From positions 1 to 52,723 of the forward strand of contig CAAGHL010000068.1 in NCBI GenBank assembly GCA_900769665.1: a stretch of 52,723 nt of DNA, read 5' to 3'. A program made the translations under genes and the position numbers. Positions 25,587 through 34,214 of this stretch are shown here, one piece after another. The notes beneath the pieces were generated by a model. That model was not told where the DNA came from. It saw nothing but the letters and a program-made list of their open reading frames with translations, and searched no databases. The number at the start of each line of letters is the position of its first letter. The stretch's first letter is position 1. This DNA is from Clostridia bacterium. Its GTDB lineage: Bacteria; Bacillota; Clostridia; Christensenellales; CAG-314.

Positions 25587-25885
25587 TGTTTTTCTCCTTT
25601 TGGTTTGCGTTGGATATCAATGGGCGTTTAGACAAACGTCAACCGTCAAACCATTACGACACAACACAACAAAAGGTGCCGTATCGTTATTTTCAACTAT
25701 ACAACACCTTTAATTACCGATTTGTCCCGCAATCTCGATTATTTTTAACTATTTTTTTTGCTATCTGTAGCGAGCGAACTCGCACTCTTGCGTTACGCAA
25801 GCCGAGGATTGACCTTTAAGAGTTTACTAAACCTTACTCGTCGACGTTAAGTCACAAAAAAATGTTAGCGATGGCTAAATTACCC
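25587..25885. other. Intergenic gap between anti-sigma and vWA genes
   Basis: AT-rich, with no gene. A 22-nt stretch near 25836 (ACTCGTCGACGT...) resembles one near 35368 between ispG and rseP. A GGCTAAA/TTTAGCC stem overlaps the 3' end of the upstream gene but lacks an adjacent T-run. Confidence 0.4.
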
Positions 25886-26620
25886 CTATGCTATTTTAGC
25901 CAATAAATCGTTGACAATATTATCCACTGCCGCGTCGCTTGCGAATACGTCGCAACTCATTGCGGAAATGTAGTAATGGAAGTCGGTTGCACGCAGGTAG
26001 CCGATTGTCACTTCCTCGCCGTTTTGTGTAGTATGCCAACGTTGCATGCCGTGTTCAAAGTAGCCGTAGGCTTGTTCTCGCGACAAAGCCAACAACCCGT
26101 TTGCCTCGGCAACAACCGTGATGTCTACAAATGCTTGTTCTACATACACACGCCATACGGCAGTAACGCTTGCAAGTCTGCCGTCGTCAAGGTAGTCGGC
26201 AAAGTAGCGCACGCCAATCACCGACACGCCGTCACCGAAGTCGATGTTGTCTAGGTCTATTATTTGTGCGGCAGTCAGCTCGCCCGAGAGTTTGGTGGAA
26301 GTCGGCTTGTTTACTACAAACGTCGTCACGTCTTTGGCGGCATAAACGTCTACGCGAGCGGTTGGCTCGTTGGACGGTTGGTCGTGGTCGTTTTTGTTGC
26401 CGTTACTAGGGATTACCACACCGAGGACAAATCCGACAAAAAACACTAGCACAAAAGAGGCGGCAAGGATACCCGTCAGTTTTTTCCAAAAACTTGCCGT
26501 CGTTTTCTTTCGTTCGGCTTTTTGCGCCATTGCTTGGGCGGCACGCGAACAAAGATTATTTTGTTGTGGCAATTCGTCGGCGTAGTTGTCGAAGAGTTGC
26601 TGTATTTTGTCGTCTTTCAT
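25886..26620 (-). CDS. Probable anti-sigma factor / membrane-anchored regulator
   Basis: Not a family I can name with certainty. The 244-residue protein (from the ATG at 26620) has a short cytoplasmic N-terminus (1-48: MKDDKIQQLFDNYADELP at the start), one membrane helix (about 51-70), an Asn/Asp-rich linker, and an extracytoplasmic domain of about 165 residues. This topology, and its place directly after an ECF sigma gene, indicate an anti-sigma factor. The start is uncertain: a GTG at 26623 sits 10 nt after a GGAG, and a GTG at 26686 overlaps the sigma stop. No zinc-type HxxxCxxC motif is present. Confidence 0.65.
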   Translation of the reverse strand: MKDDKIQQLFDNYADELPQQNNLCSRAAQAMAQKAERKKTTASFWKKLTGILAASFVLVFFVGFVLGVVIPSNGNKNDHDQPSNEPTARVDVYAAKDVTTFVVNKPTSTKLSGELTAAQIIDLDNIDFGDGVSVIGVRYFADYLDDGRLASVTAVWRVYVEQAFVDITVVAEANGLLALSREQAYGYFEHGMQRWHTTQNGEEVTIGYLRATDFHYYISAMSCDVFASDAAVDNIVNDLLAKIA

Positions 26621-26682
26621 CACTAATAAAACACTCCGAAATCGGGTTTTGTCCCGAGTTTTGCAATTTTTGTTTTCGGCGG

Positions 26683-27222
26683 TCACTCGTCCGATAGGTA
26701 AGCACGCAGTTTATTTTCGGCGCGGTCGAGCGTTCGTTGGACCGTCGACTTGGACATGCCTAATGCGGCGGCAATATCTCTAACGGTAAAATCCATAAAA
26801 TACTTTTGGTACACTACCTTCTTTTCCGTTTCGTCCAACACCGACAAGGCGTTTTGCAAAGTAACGGTGTTTTCCGACAAGCCGAACGGATCGGACGAAT
26901 CGGCAAGGAAGAAACAATCGTCGATGTTTTCGGCATGGTGGCGACGTTCCCTACGTAAAATATTTAGCGCGCAATTTTGAGTAATTTTACAAATCCAAGC
27001 GTAGCCGTTAGTTTGTTTGTTGAAACGCTTGGCATTGTTGACGATTTTGACAAAAGCGTCCTGTACGGCATCCTCGGAAAGAGAATGTTCGTGCAAGACG
27101 CTTTTAGCCACGGACAGCATTCGGGCGGAAACCAAGCTCGACAAAATCTCCAACGCCGAGTAGTCGCCGTCGGAGATTTCCGCAATACATCGATTTATCT
27201 TTTGTCGAGTTAGTTCGTCCAT
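26683..27222 (-). CDS. ECF-type RNA polymerase sigma factor
   Basis: 179 residues with sigma region 2 (LSEDAVQDAFVKIVNNAKRFN, then NGYAWICKITQNCALNILRRERR) and region 4 with a helix-turn-helix (VRDIAAALGMSKSTVQRTLDRAENKLR, about 148-174). It lies 12 nt after the acyltransferase-like gene without a clear ribosome site, so it is probably translated from the same mRNA. The next gene looks like its anti-sigma factor. The regulon is unknown; the vWA lipoprotein downstream is a natural candidate. Confidence 0.92.
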   Translation of the reverse strand: MDELTRQKINRCIAEISDGDYSALEILSSLVSARMLSVAKSVLHEHSLSEDAVQDAFVKIVNNAKRFNKQTNGYAWICKITQNCALNILRRERRHHAENIDDCFFLADSSDPFGLSENTVTLQNALSVLDETEKKVVYQKYFMDFTVRDIAAALGMSKSTVQRTLDRAENKLRAYLSDE

Positions 27223-27234
27223 GATTTTACTAGT

Positions 27235-28254
27235 TTACAAAACGTTAAACATACCGTGCAACAGGTAGATTAGTCCGTACATCACGATTTGACTGCCAAA
27301 GTATATCCACAAACTGTGCCGTCCGCAAAACGTGACGGGACTGAGATACTTGGGGTTGACGGAAGGAAACAACGATTCCTTGTTGCGGTACAGCGCATGC
27401 CCGAGGAAACCGCCCACCAAAAACCAAGCGAAATCGGGGAAGAACGCCAACACGTCACCGCCGCAAAAATGTGCGTAACCGCTACTGCCGCTGAAATCGA
27501 ACAGGAAATACCAAAATTCGTGCTCGGTAGTCCATGCCAAGGAGTGATTGCCCGAAACTTCGGCAATCAGTGCGGCGTACTTTGCCACATATCCGCTGAC
27601 AAGCACGGCAACAATCACGCTTGTGACAACCGCGCCGAATATATTTTTCTTCCAAGGTTTGTCGCAACGTGCCCAAATCCACTCGATGCCGCTCCAAATC
27701 AGCACGGAAAAAGCAATGACGTGGATGACGTTGAAACGAATTGTCAAGTTGGAACCGCTTATTGCGCTTAACGCATAGGTAGCGGCAGTCAGCGCAAAGG
27801 CAAAGACCACCATTTTTACACCACGACGAAAATTGTTGCGAGAGAAACTACACGACACACCGGACAAAAACACGAACAGCGACACAAACGTGTCGTGTAC
27901 CGTGGCACGCAACGTACCGCTGTAGTAGGACTGACCAAGCTTAAACAGCCATTGGAACAACCCTGTTTGGTAGTTGCCGGGAAAAGGGTACACGACATCC
28001 CACATAAAGTGATCCCAAACAACGAACAAAATCAAAAAACCACGCAAAAAGTCTACTTCCCACACACGCCGTTTGTTTGGCGCAGGCATTGCGGCAAGTT
28101 CGTCCAATATTTCGTCGGTGGATTTGTCGACGTCCGTTTCGCTGTAAGTTTGCGTTTCGGTAAAGCTTTCGACGTGTTCCGTTTCGACGGTTGATATGTC
28201 GGTAGATTGTACGTTCGGTTGAGTTTTGTGCGAACGATTTTTCTTTTTACTCAT
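27235..28254 (-). CDS. Membrane acyltransferase-like protein (DUF1624/HGSNAT type)
   Basis: 339-residue integral membrane protein. After a hydrophilic, Thr/Ser/Glu-rich N-terminal tail (about 1-60) comes RRVWEVDFLRGFLILFVVWDHFMWDV, the characteristic first helix with R-x-x-x-x-D-x-x-R-G and catalytic-type His of the heparan-alpha-glucosaminide acetyltransferase/DUF1624 family, then about seven more helices. Members move acyl groups across the membrane; the substrate here is unknown. An extended -10 promoter ends 8 nt before the ATG, so the mRNA is probably leaderless. It heads the sigma/anti-sigma module. Confidence 0.8.
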   Translation of the reverse strand: MSKKKNRSHKTQPNVQSTDISTVETEHVESFTETQTYSETDVDKSTDEILDELAAMPAPNKRRVWEVDFLRGFLILFVVWDHFMWDVVYPFPGNYQTGLFQWLFKLGQSYYSGTLRATVHDTFVSLFVFLSGVSCSFSRNNFRRGVKMVVFAFALTAATYALSAISGSNLTIRFNVIHVIAFSVLIWSGIEWIWARCDKPWKKNIFGAVVTSVIVAVLVSGYVAKYAALIAEVSGNHSLAWTTEHEFWYFLFDFSGSSGYAHFCGGDVLAFFPDFAWFLVGGFLGHALYRNKESLFPSVNPKYLSPVTFCGRHSLWIYFGSQIVMYGLIYLLHGMFNVL

Positions 28255-28262
28255 AGAGTTCG

Positions 28263-28271
28263 ATTATAACA
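28263..28271 (-). promoter_or_regulatory. Extended -10 promoter of acyltransferase-sigma operon
   Basis: On the minus strand TGTTATAAT (TGn plus perfect -10), with only a weak -35. The -10 ends 8 nt upstream of the start codon. Confidence 0.6.
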
Positions 28272-28391
28272 TAACGTCACAAAAATTCACATACGTATGC
28301 GAAATTTGACGACATTGTTTACATTGAATAATTTGTCGATTGTATGTATTTCGGCACAAATTCGGCGTAGTAGTTACGTAGTAAAAACACG

Positions 28392-29465
28392 TTATTTTGT
28401 CACCGTTTCTATTATTCCGCCGCCTAGGCACTTGGTTTCGTCATAGAACACGACAAACTGTCCCGGGGTTACGGCACGTTGTTTTTCGTGGAAGTACACC
28501 TTTGCCGTGCCGTCGTCGTTGACTACCACATCCACTGCTTGTTCGGGTTGGCGGTAGCGAAATTTGGCATTGCAACTAAACTCTTTGGCAGGTAGATACG
28601 GTATCCAATTGAGCGTGGAAGCCATCAGCGACGATGACATCAACACCGATTCGTCGCCGTGGGATACAACAAGTACGTTGTGTTCCATGTCCTTGTCCAC
28701 AACAAACCATCTGTCTTGGCTGTCGGTAGTTCCGCCGAGTCCTAGTCCTCGACGTTGTCCTAGCGTGTAGTACATCAGTCCGATGTGTTCGCCCACTTTT
28801 TTGCCGTCGGTATCCACCATATCGCCCGGTTGGTTGGGCATATACTGTTGCAAAAAGTTGCGAAAATTGCGTTCACCGATGAAGCAAATGCCCGTACTGT
28901 CCTTTTTCCTTGCGTTGACAAGCCCAAGACTGTCGGCAATTTGGCGCACTTCCGTCTTGTTGATGTTTGCCAAAGGGAAAAGTACGTCGGCAAGTTGCGC
29001 TTGTGACAATTGGTTGAGAAAGTACGTTTGATCTTTGCTTTGGTCGGCGGCTTTCAACAAGCAATGCACGCCGTTTTCGTGGGATATACCACAGTAATGT
29101 CCCGTGGCAATGTAGTCCGCGCCGAGTGCCTTTGCGTATTGCAAAAACGGTCCGAACTTTATCTCCCTGTTGCACAACACGTCGGGATTGGGCGTGCGAC
29201 CGCGCTTGTATTCCTCCAAAAAGTAGGAAAACACACGCTGTTTGTACTCCTCGGCAAAATTTATCGAGTAGTACGGGATGTCTAGTTTGTCCGACACACG
29301 CTTGACGTCCTCGAAGTCTTGCTCTGCGGTACAGCAACCGTCGTCGGTTTCCTCCCAATTGTGCATAAACAGCGCAATTACGTTGTAGCCTTGTTGTTTT
29401 AGTAGGTATGCGCTGACGGCGCTGTCTACACCGCCGCTCATACCCAAAACCACTGTCTTTTTCAT
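28392..29465 (-). CDS. mnmA: tRNA-specific 2-thiouridylase
   Basis: Adds sulfur to U34 of tRNA Lys, Glu and Gln. It is 357 residues. The P-loop SGGVDSAVSA is at about 10-19, the first catalytic Cys is in NPDVLCNREIKF and the second in STGICFIGER; the C-terminal segment ends CLGGGII. All catalytic residues are present. It starts 4 nt after the rho stop without its own strong ribosome site, so the two genes are probably co-translated, an uncommon pairing. Confidence 0.96.
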   Translation of the reverse strand: MKKTVVLGMSGGVDSAVSAYLLKQQGYNVIALFMHNWEETDDGCCTAEQDFEDVKRVSDKLDIPYYSINFAEEYKQRVFSYFLEEYKRGRTPNPDVLCNREIKFGPFLQYAKALGADYIATGHYCGISHENGVHCLLKAADQSKDQTYFLNQLSQAQLADVLFPLANINKTEVRQIADSLGLVNARKKDSTGICFIGERNFRNFLQQYMPNQPGDMVDTDGKKVGEHIGLMYYTLGQRRGLGLGGTTDSQDRWFVVDKDMEHNVLVVSHGDESVLMSSSLMASTLNWIPYLPAKEFSCNAKFRYRQPEQAVDVVVNDDGTAKVYFHEKQRAVTPGQFVVFYDETKCLGGGIIETVTK

Positions 29466-29469
29466 TGTA

Positions 29470-30870
29470 TTACTTCACGTTTCTGCGGTATGTGTTACGG
29501 GCAAAACGGCGTATCGTGTCGATTGCCTCGTGGTTGTCGGACGTGGTCATGATGATTTCCAGCAATTCCTCGGTGGCTTGTGCGGTATCTTGTTGCGCAA
29601 GCATACGACGGCACAACATCATGCCTTCCATTTCCTCGGGGGTAAACAGCAAATCTTCACGACGGGTACCGCTACGATTGAGGTCGATTGCGGGGAAAAT
29701 ACGACGTTCGCTCATGCTTCTATCAAGGCGAATTTCCATGTTGCCCGTTCCCTTAAACTCTTCGTACACGATTTCGTCCAACTTACTGCCCGTTTCGATA
29801 AGCGCAGTGGCAAGTATGGTCAAGCTTCCGCCGCCACGCACGTTACGACCGGAACCGAACATCTTTTTCGGCTCTTGCAGTGCAGAAATATCCAAACCGC
29901 CGGTAAGCGTACGTCCGCTCATCTCTATTGTTTGGTTGTAGGCACGTCCCAAACGGGTAATGCTGTCCAAGAGTATCATTACGTCTTGCCCTTGCTCCAC
30001 GCGGCGACGAGCGTTTGCCATTACCATTTCGGCAATGCGCGTGTGATTTTGCGGAGATTGGTCAAAGGTACTGTACACCACGTCACAGTTTACACTGTCC
30101 TTGAAGTCCGTCACTTCCTCGGGGCGCTCGTCAATCAGCATCACCGTCAAGTGAATTTCGGGGTGATTTTTGGTGACGGCAAGCGCAATCTTTTTCAGCA
30201 ACACTGTCTTGCCTGTCTTCGGGGGGGCGACGATAAGTCCGCGAGTACCCTTGCCGATGGGCGCAACAAGGTCAAGCGCACGCAATGCGTAGTCACTGCG
30301 ATCGGCAATGATGTTGATACGCTCGTTGGGGAAGCAGGCTTCGAGGCTGTCGAAGTTGGTGCGATGTATTTGCATGCAAGGTTGGTCGTTGATTTCCTTA
30401 ATAAAGGTGACCGACGGCGCTTGTTTGTCGGGATATTGGCGCAAAGCAACGGTCAATTTGTCGCCCGTACGCAAACCCATGCGTTGTATCATGGTTGCCG
30501 ACACGTAGTAGTCCTTGCCTGCCGTCGTGCTGTAGTTTTCCGTACGCACAAAGCCGTATCCGTCGGGCATGATTTCCAAAATGCCGCTGTGAGGAATGTC
30601 GGGATCGACGTTTTCAGGGTTGACTACGGGTTCAATCGACTCCACCAATGTGGGGGGGGCAGAGCTAACCTTTGTGGGGCGACCAGCCTTTTTGGGTCCT
30701 TCGGGCTTAACGTCGCCGTTGTACACGTCGATAATAAGCTTGATTAGTTCGTCACGCTTGCGGTTTCGGGGTACGATGCCGAAGTCGCGCGCAACCTCTC
30801 GCAAAGAGCCTACGGTCATGCCGTTTATGGTATTTGTCAGTTGTTCCAAACTAGTAAACGAATTGATCAC
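29470..30870 (-). CDS. rho: Transcription termination factor Rho
   Basis: Hexameric RNA-dependent ATPase that ends transcription. The GTG start at 30870 is supported by GGAGG 8 nt upstream. It is 466 residues: an N-terminal helical Rho_N domain (about 5-45), a Pro-rich linker (about 55-80), the cold-shock-like RNA-binding domain (GILEIMPDGYGFVRTENY, about 97-114) and the RecA-type motor with Walker A APPKTGKT, MLIDERPEEVTD, and the Q-loop/R-loop region. Nothing is missing. Confidence 0.97.
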   Translation of the reverse strand: MINSFTSLEQLTNTINGMTVGSLREVARDFGIVPRNRKRDELIKLIIDVYNGDVKPEGPKKAGRPTKVSSAPPTLVESIEPVVNPENVDPDIPHSGILEIMPDGYGFVRTENYSTTAGKDYYVSATMIQRMGLRTGDKLTVALRQYPDKQAPSVTFIKEINDQPCMQIHRTNFDSLEACFPNERINIIADRSDYALRALDLVAPIGKGTRGLIVAPPKTGKTVLLKKIALAVTKNHPEIHLTVMLIDERPEEVTDFKDSVNCDVVYSTFDQSPQNHTRIAEMVMANARRRVEQGQDVMILLDSITRLGRAYNQTIEMSGRTLTGGLDISALQEPKKMFGSGRNVRGGGSLTILATALIETGSKLDEIVYEEFKGTGNMEIRLDRSMSERRIFPAIDLNRSGTRREDLLFTPEEMEGMMLCRRMLAQQDTAQATEELLEIIMTTSDNHEAIDTIRRFARNTYRRNVK

Positions 30871-31315
30871 TTGTCAATTCCTCCGAAAATAATAATCAAA
30901 TAAGTAGGGCTGCAAACAACACCTATTGTAAACACGCATACAACCATTTTTGCCTCAAACAAAACATCGAATATACAGCCACGTGTACCGCACACGTCGG
31001 CAACGCATGCGCACAAGCCTATTGCCGAAGCGGCAAACGCCAGTCAAACGGCATTGCGGCAAGTCATTTCGCACGCTAGGCAAAGATATTTAGTTGGTAG
31101 CAAAATTTGATTGCGCAAAACATTGCAAAAAATCAGTCATACGGAGCGCAACCGCACTCAAGGCAAACACGCACAGTACTACGGCAAAGCACTCCGACTT
31201 AGATAATGTAAACAATACTACAATACATTGTAAAGCAGTCAAGGGGTAGTTATTTGTTGCGCTTTGTCGAATACAATCGGCATTTGGCGCAACGCAAACA
31301 AACAAGTTGTAAAAC
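30871..31315. other. Non-coding stretch upstream of rho
   Basis: About 440 nt with no convincing gene. A minus-strand open frame at 31090-31350 has no ribosome site and no family resemblance. A small hairpin TTGCCGAAGCGGCAA lies near 31022. A 14-nt direct repeat (AGTACTACGGCAAA) occurs here near 31176 and again in the rplI leader near 31933. The rho leader is presumably in this region, but I see no clear promoter. Confidence 0.4.
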
Positions 31316-31362
31316 ACAATCGACGGCAGGCGAAACGCAAAAGCGGACAACCGCCGTCGACG
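31316..31362 (-). terminator. Terminator of rplI
   Basis: On the minus strand TCGACGGC pairs with GCCGTCGA around a 25-nt GC-rich loop, followed by TTGTGTTTT, just after the rplI stop. Confidence 0.6.
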
Positions 31363-31373
31363 TTACATACGGA

Positions 31374-31814
31374 TTATTCCACCACCACAGTAATTTGCAC
31401 GGCAATTTCCGCATACATTTTGACGGAAACCGTGTACGTGCCTACCGCGCGGATGGGGTCTTTCAGCACGATTTGTTTTTTGTCCACGGGGAAACCCATT
31501 GCGGTAAGCTCTTCGGCAATTTCCTTACCGGTGATGCTTCCGTACAACTTTCCGCCTTGCGCACCCTTGTCGGCAACGATTTTGACCGTTTGACCCTTCA
31601 GCTTTCTTGCGGCTTCTTCGGCGGCGGCTTTTTCGGCGGCACGTTGCTTGGCTACAGCTTGATCGTGGATGGCAACGGCATTTATAGTATCGGCATTGGC
31701 AAGCTTTGCCAACCCCTTTTTCAAAAGAAAGTTGTTGGCGTAACCGTCGGAAACGTTGACGATTTCACCCTTCTTTCCTTGTCCTTTTACATCTTGCAAC
31801 AGTAAAACTTTCAT
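31374..31814 (-). CDS. rplI: 50S ribosomal protein L9
   Basis: 146 residues, standard length. The start at 31814 has AAGGAG 7 nt upstream. The N-terminal rRNA-binding domain MKVLLLQDVKGQGKKGEIV and VSDGYANNFLLKKGLA is textbook; a long Ala/Lys-rich helix (about 55-80) and the C-terminal domain follow. L9 usually travels with rpsF, ssb and rpsR or with dnaB; here it is alone between the PolC-like gene and rho, with its own promoter and leader of about 145 nt. Confidence 0.96.
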   Translation of the reverse strand: MKVLLLQDVKGQGKKGEIVNVSDGYANNFLLKKGLAKLANADTINAVAIHDQAVAKQRAAEKAAAEEAARKLKGQTVKIVADKGAQGGKLYGSITGKEIAEELTAMGFPVDKKQIVLKDPIRAVGTYTVSVKMYAEIAVQITVVVE

Positions 31815-31965
31815 TTCAAACTCCTTATTTCTCGGAATCTTGTATATTTCATTCCTCGCACGAACATTGCATAAACGTGCGACGGCTAATCGGCTATAGT
31901 CTAGCCCCATGCCGACAGTCAAAAATCGACATAGTACTACGGCAAAAGCCTTATCAGCAAGCCTA

Positions 31966-31994
31966 ATTATAATATATTTTTGATTTTCAGTCAA
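31966..31994 (-). promoter_or_regulatory. Sigma-A promoter of rplI
   Basis: On the minus strand TTGACT, 17 nt, TATAAT. The leader of about 145 nt contains a TCGCACG/CGTGCGA hairpin near 31850-31880. Confidence 0.82.
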
Positions 31995-32106
31995 CCAAAA
32001 GTGAACACATGACCGCATATGACCGAGCAAACAAGTTTATTTTGCCCAAACGGTATTAGTTGCGTGCAAATGGTACACACTACTAGTATCACAGGAGGTG
32101 AATTTG

Positions 32107-32253
32107 ATGAAAAACCAAACAATCATGTGTGACGTTTGCGCTTGCAAGCACCACAACGGCAAAGACTGCGTATGCAAGTTGTCCAAGATTACCGTAACCC
32201 CGTGCAAGGATTGCGAAACCGCACACTACTGCAAAAACTACGAAGAAAAGTAG
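32107..32253 (+). CDS. Small Cys-rich DUF1540-type protein
   Basis: 48 residues with eight Cys in paired spacing: MCDVCACK, DCVCK, PCKDCE and HYCKNYE. This is the DUF1540 pattern, common in spore-forming clostridia and thought to bind metal. The ribosome site AGGAGGTG lies 6 nt upstream, and an intrinsic terminator follows, so it is a single-gene unit. It is on plus between two minus-strand genes. Function is unknown. Confidence 0.82.
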   Translation: MKNQTIMCDVCACKHHNGKDCVCKLSKITVTPCKDCETAHYCKNYEEK

Positions 32254-32271
32254 TAGGCAGAAACACCCACA

Positions 32272-32298
32272 AGTCGTCGAGCTTTCGACGGCTTTTTT
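32272..32298 (+). terminator. Terminator of DUF1540 gene
   Basis: AGTCGTCGA pairs with TCGACGGCT (one G-U) across GCTT, followed by six T. Confidence 0.88.
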
Positions 32299-32429
32299 GT
32301 TTGCCAAATCGGTTGCTAACTGCGGTTGCGTGCTTACGTTTTTACAATCATTTTGCCGATATGCCTTGCAAGCAAGCGACTGTTTGTCGAAAGCACCGAT
32401 TTTGGCAAAGCGATTGCTTATTGGCGCAA

Positions 32430-34082
32430 CTAGTCGCAGTTTTCCGCAAGCAAACACAGGCTTCGCGCGACGGCTTCGGCACTGTGCAAACAAAAGTTTT
32501 CCGACACGCAAGGCAGTTTAAGCGATTTGCATACCTCGGCGATATTGGCACAGTTTGGCTTTTTGTCAAACCTACTGCGGTCGTACAGCGTACTGATCAT
32601 TTCAGCTTGGCTGTCGAGATTGTTGTCGAACACAAACCCGACGGGCGAAGCGTAGTAGTTGATTATTTTCTTTATTTGGGAAAGTTGCGGCGTACCGACA
32701 AGGTCGTAGCCGTACACAAACTTGTACAAATCGGGGATAACTTCCGTAATTGTCGGGCAGTACACCAACTTGTCGACGGATGTGTCGCAATGCGCCAACG
32801 CTTGTGGATCGACGTCCACCTCGGGGTTGAGGTAGCTGAAAAACTGCTCGGTAATGCGCCCGTCCTCCACCTTGACGGCGTTTAGGGCAAAAAACTTGTC
32901 CTTTGTCATCTCGAAACCCGTGCCGTTGACATGCAAAACCACAAATTTTTTGCCGCTGAGCGCATTTTGTCCGCTGATTTCCGCCGTAAACGACATTTGG
33001 CGAAACTCCTCGTACACCGTCGGCGTAATAAGCGAGTAGTTTTCCGGTACGCTCCGCACCACGGTCGGTTGCATGTTTATCGGCAAAATGTCGCATGTGC
33101 ACAGGTCGTAGGCGGACATTTCCAACTCCTCGCTGAAATCGTTGAAGGCAATACGACCGCGCACGATTACGCTCAACGTATCGTATATCGTCATCATCTT
33201 TTTCAATTTTTTGTCGTTTTGGGCACGCTTGCGCTCGGCGATTTTCAGCAGTTGCTCTTCCGTCTTGTCGGCGTGAGTTTCGCGCAGGGTGTCGATGTCG
33301 GCAATGTCCAGCCTTGCAAACATAATGACGGCTATTTTGCCGCCCGAGTCGTCAGTCAGCGTAAACCGCATTATCCACAAGTTTGGGTTGTTTTTGGACG
33401 TTTGCAACTTTTTGTCCGATACTTTGCCGCAAATAACGCAACTTTCCGTCGGCTTGCGGATATCGGATATGTACATCGGCGACGAGTCAATCAGTTTGCC
33501 GATACATTTCAGCACGTTTTCCACACGAAACACGCGGACAGGGCGCATCAACTCCCGATTGACAGCAAGTTTGACCAATTTTTCTTGCATGGATAGGTCC
33601 GTAGTTTCCGCTTCGCTGTCGTCGGCGACAAGTTCGAAGGTGATTTCGTAGCTTGTGTAGTCGGCAAAAATATCCGACAACGCCGTCAAAAACTCCGACG
33701 TTTCCATGGCTTTCTTTTCCACTTCGCTGACGGCGAAGGCAACGTCTATCGTGCGCTCGCCAATTTTTACCATGGTCTTTTCCTTGTTTATCGAGTAAAT
33801 GGGGAAACGTTTTTTTAGCAAATCGGCAAGGTACTTGCGGAAGGTCAACTCAGTAAACTTGTCGTCGGCAAAACTTACCATGCCGTAGTAGCCCTTGGGC
33901 ACGGACTTTTTGACAACGGCGATAATCTCCGACTTAACCTTTTCGTCGATTGTTGCGACATCGGGAAAAGACACCGTAACAAATACCTTACGCTGTTGCT
34001 TGTCCACCCTAATCGACCTTGCCCTAAGGGCGGTCATATCGGGAAATGCCTCATGTAGTTTTTCGACGATTTTTGTAGCCAT
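32430..34082 (-). CDS. PolC-derived protein: N-terminal and OB domains plus inactivated exonuclease, no polymerase
   Basis: It occupies the polC position after ispG but has only 550 residues (PolC is about 1,400). Order: PolC-like N-terminal region (1-155), OB-fold region with an enlarged charged insert (about 213-330), then a DnaQ/PolC-type exonuclease fold (380-548) ending at the stop. The PHP and polymerase domains are absent. The exonuclease aligns well (AVKVEDGRITEQF, LNPEVDVDPQ), but DxE is H384-V-N386, the HNASFD motif is TPQLSQ (464-469, Asp to Gln), and the final HRAxxDxE region is FCLHSAE. So it is predicted inactive. The reading frame is intact. The start at 34082 lacks a strong ribosome site; a GTG at 34097 is an alternative. 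A structural or regulatory role at the replisome is conjecture. Confidence 0.8.
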   Translation of the reverse strand: MATKIVEKLHEAFPDMTALRARSIRVDKQQRKVFVTVSFPDVATIDEKVKSEIIAVVKKSVPKGYYGMVSFADDKFTELTFRKYLADLLKKRFPIYSINKEKTMVKIGERTIDVAFAVSEVEKKAMETSEFLTALSDIFADYTSYEITFELVADDSEAETTDLSMQEKLVKLAVNRELMRPVRVFRVENVLKCIGKLIDSSPMYISDIRKPTESCVICGKVSDKKLQTSKNNPNLWIMRFTLTDDSGGKIAVIMFARLDIADIDTLRETHADKTEEQLLKIAERKRAQNDKKLKKMMTIYDTLSVIVRGRIAFNDFSEELEMSAYDLCTCDILPINMQPTVVRSVPENYSLITPTVYEEFRQMSFTAEISGQNALSGKKFVVLHVNGTGFEMTKDKFFALNAVKVEDGRITEQFFSYLNPEVDVDPQALAHCDTSVDKLVYCPTITEVIPDLYKFVYGYDLVGTPQLSQIKKIINYYASPVGFVFDNNLDSQAEMISTLYDRSRFDKKPNCANIAEVCKSLKLPCVSENFCLHSAEAVARSLCLLAENCD

Positions 34083-34214
34083 GGCAAAATACACCAAAAA
34101 GTTAATACGTACTAAGATTTTTATGACACAAAAGTGTTTTTCAGTTGAAAAAAAGTAATGGTCGGTACGTCCCGATTTTATTCATTTTACACTATTCAAT
34201 CAGTTGTCGCTTTG

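Noticed and set aside
31090..31350. 86-codon minus-strand frame upstream of rho
   Set aside because: No ribosome site, low-complexity hydrophobic Cys-rich translation, no neighbour logic.
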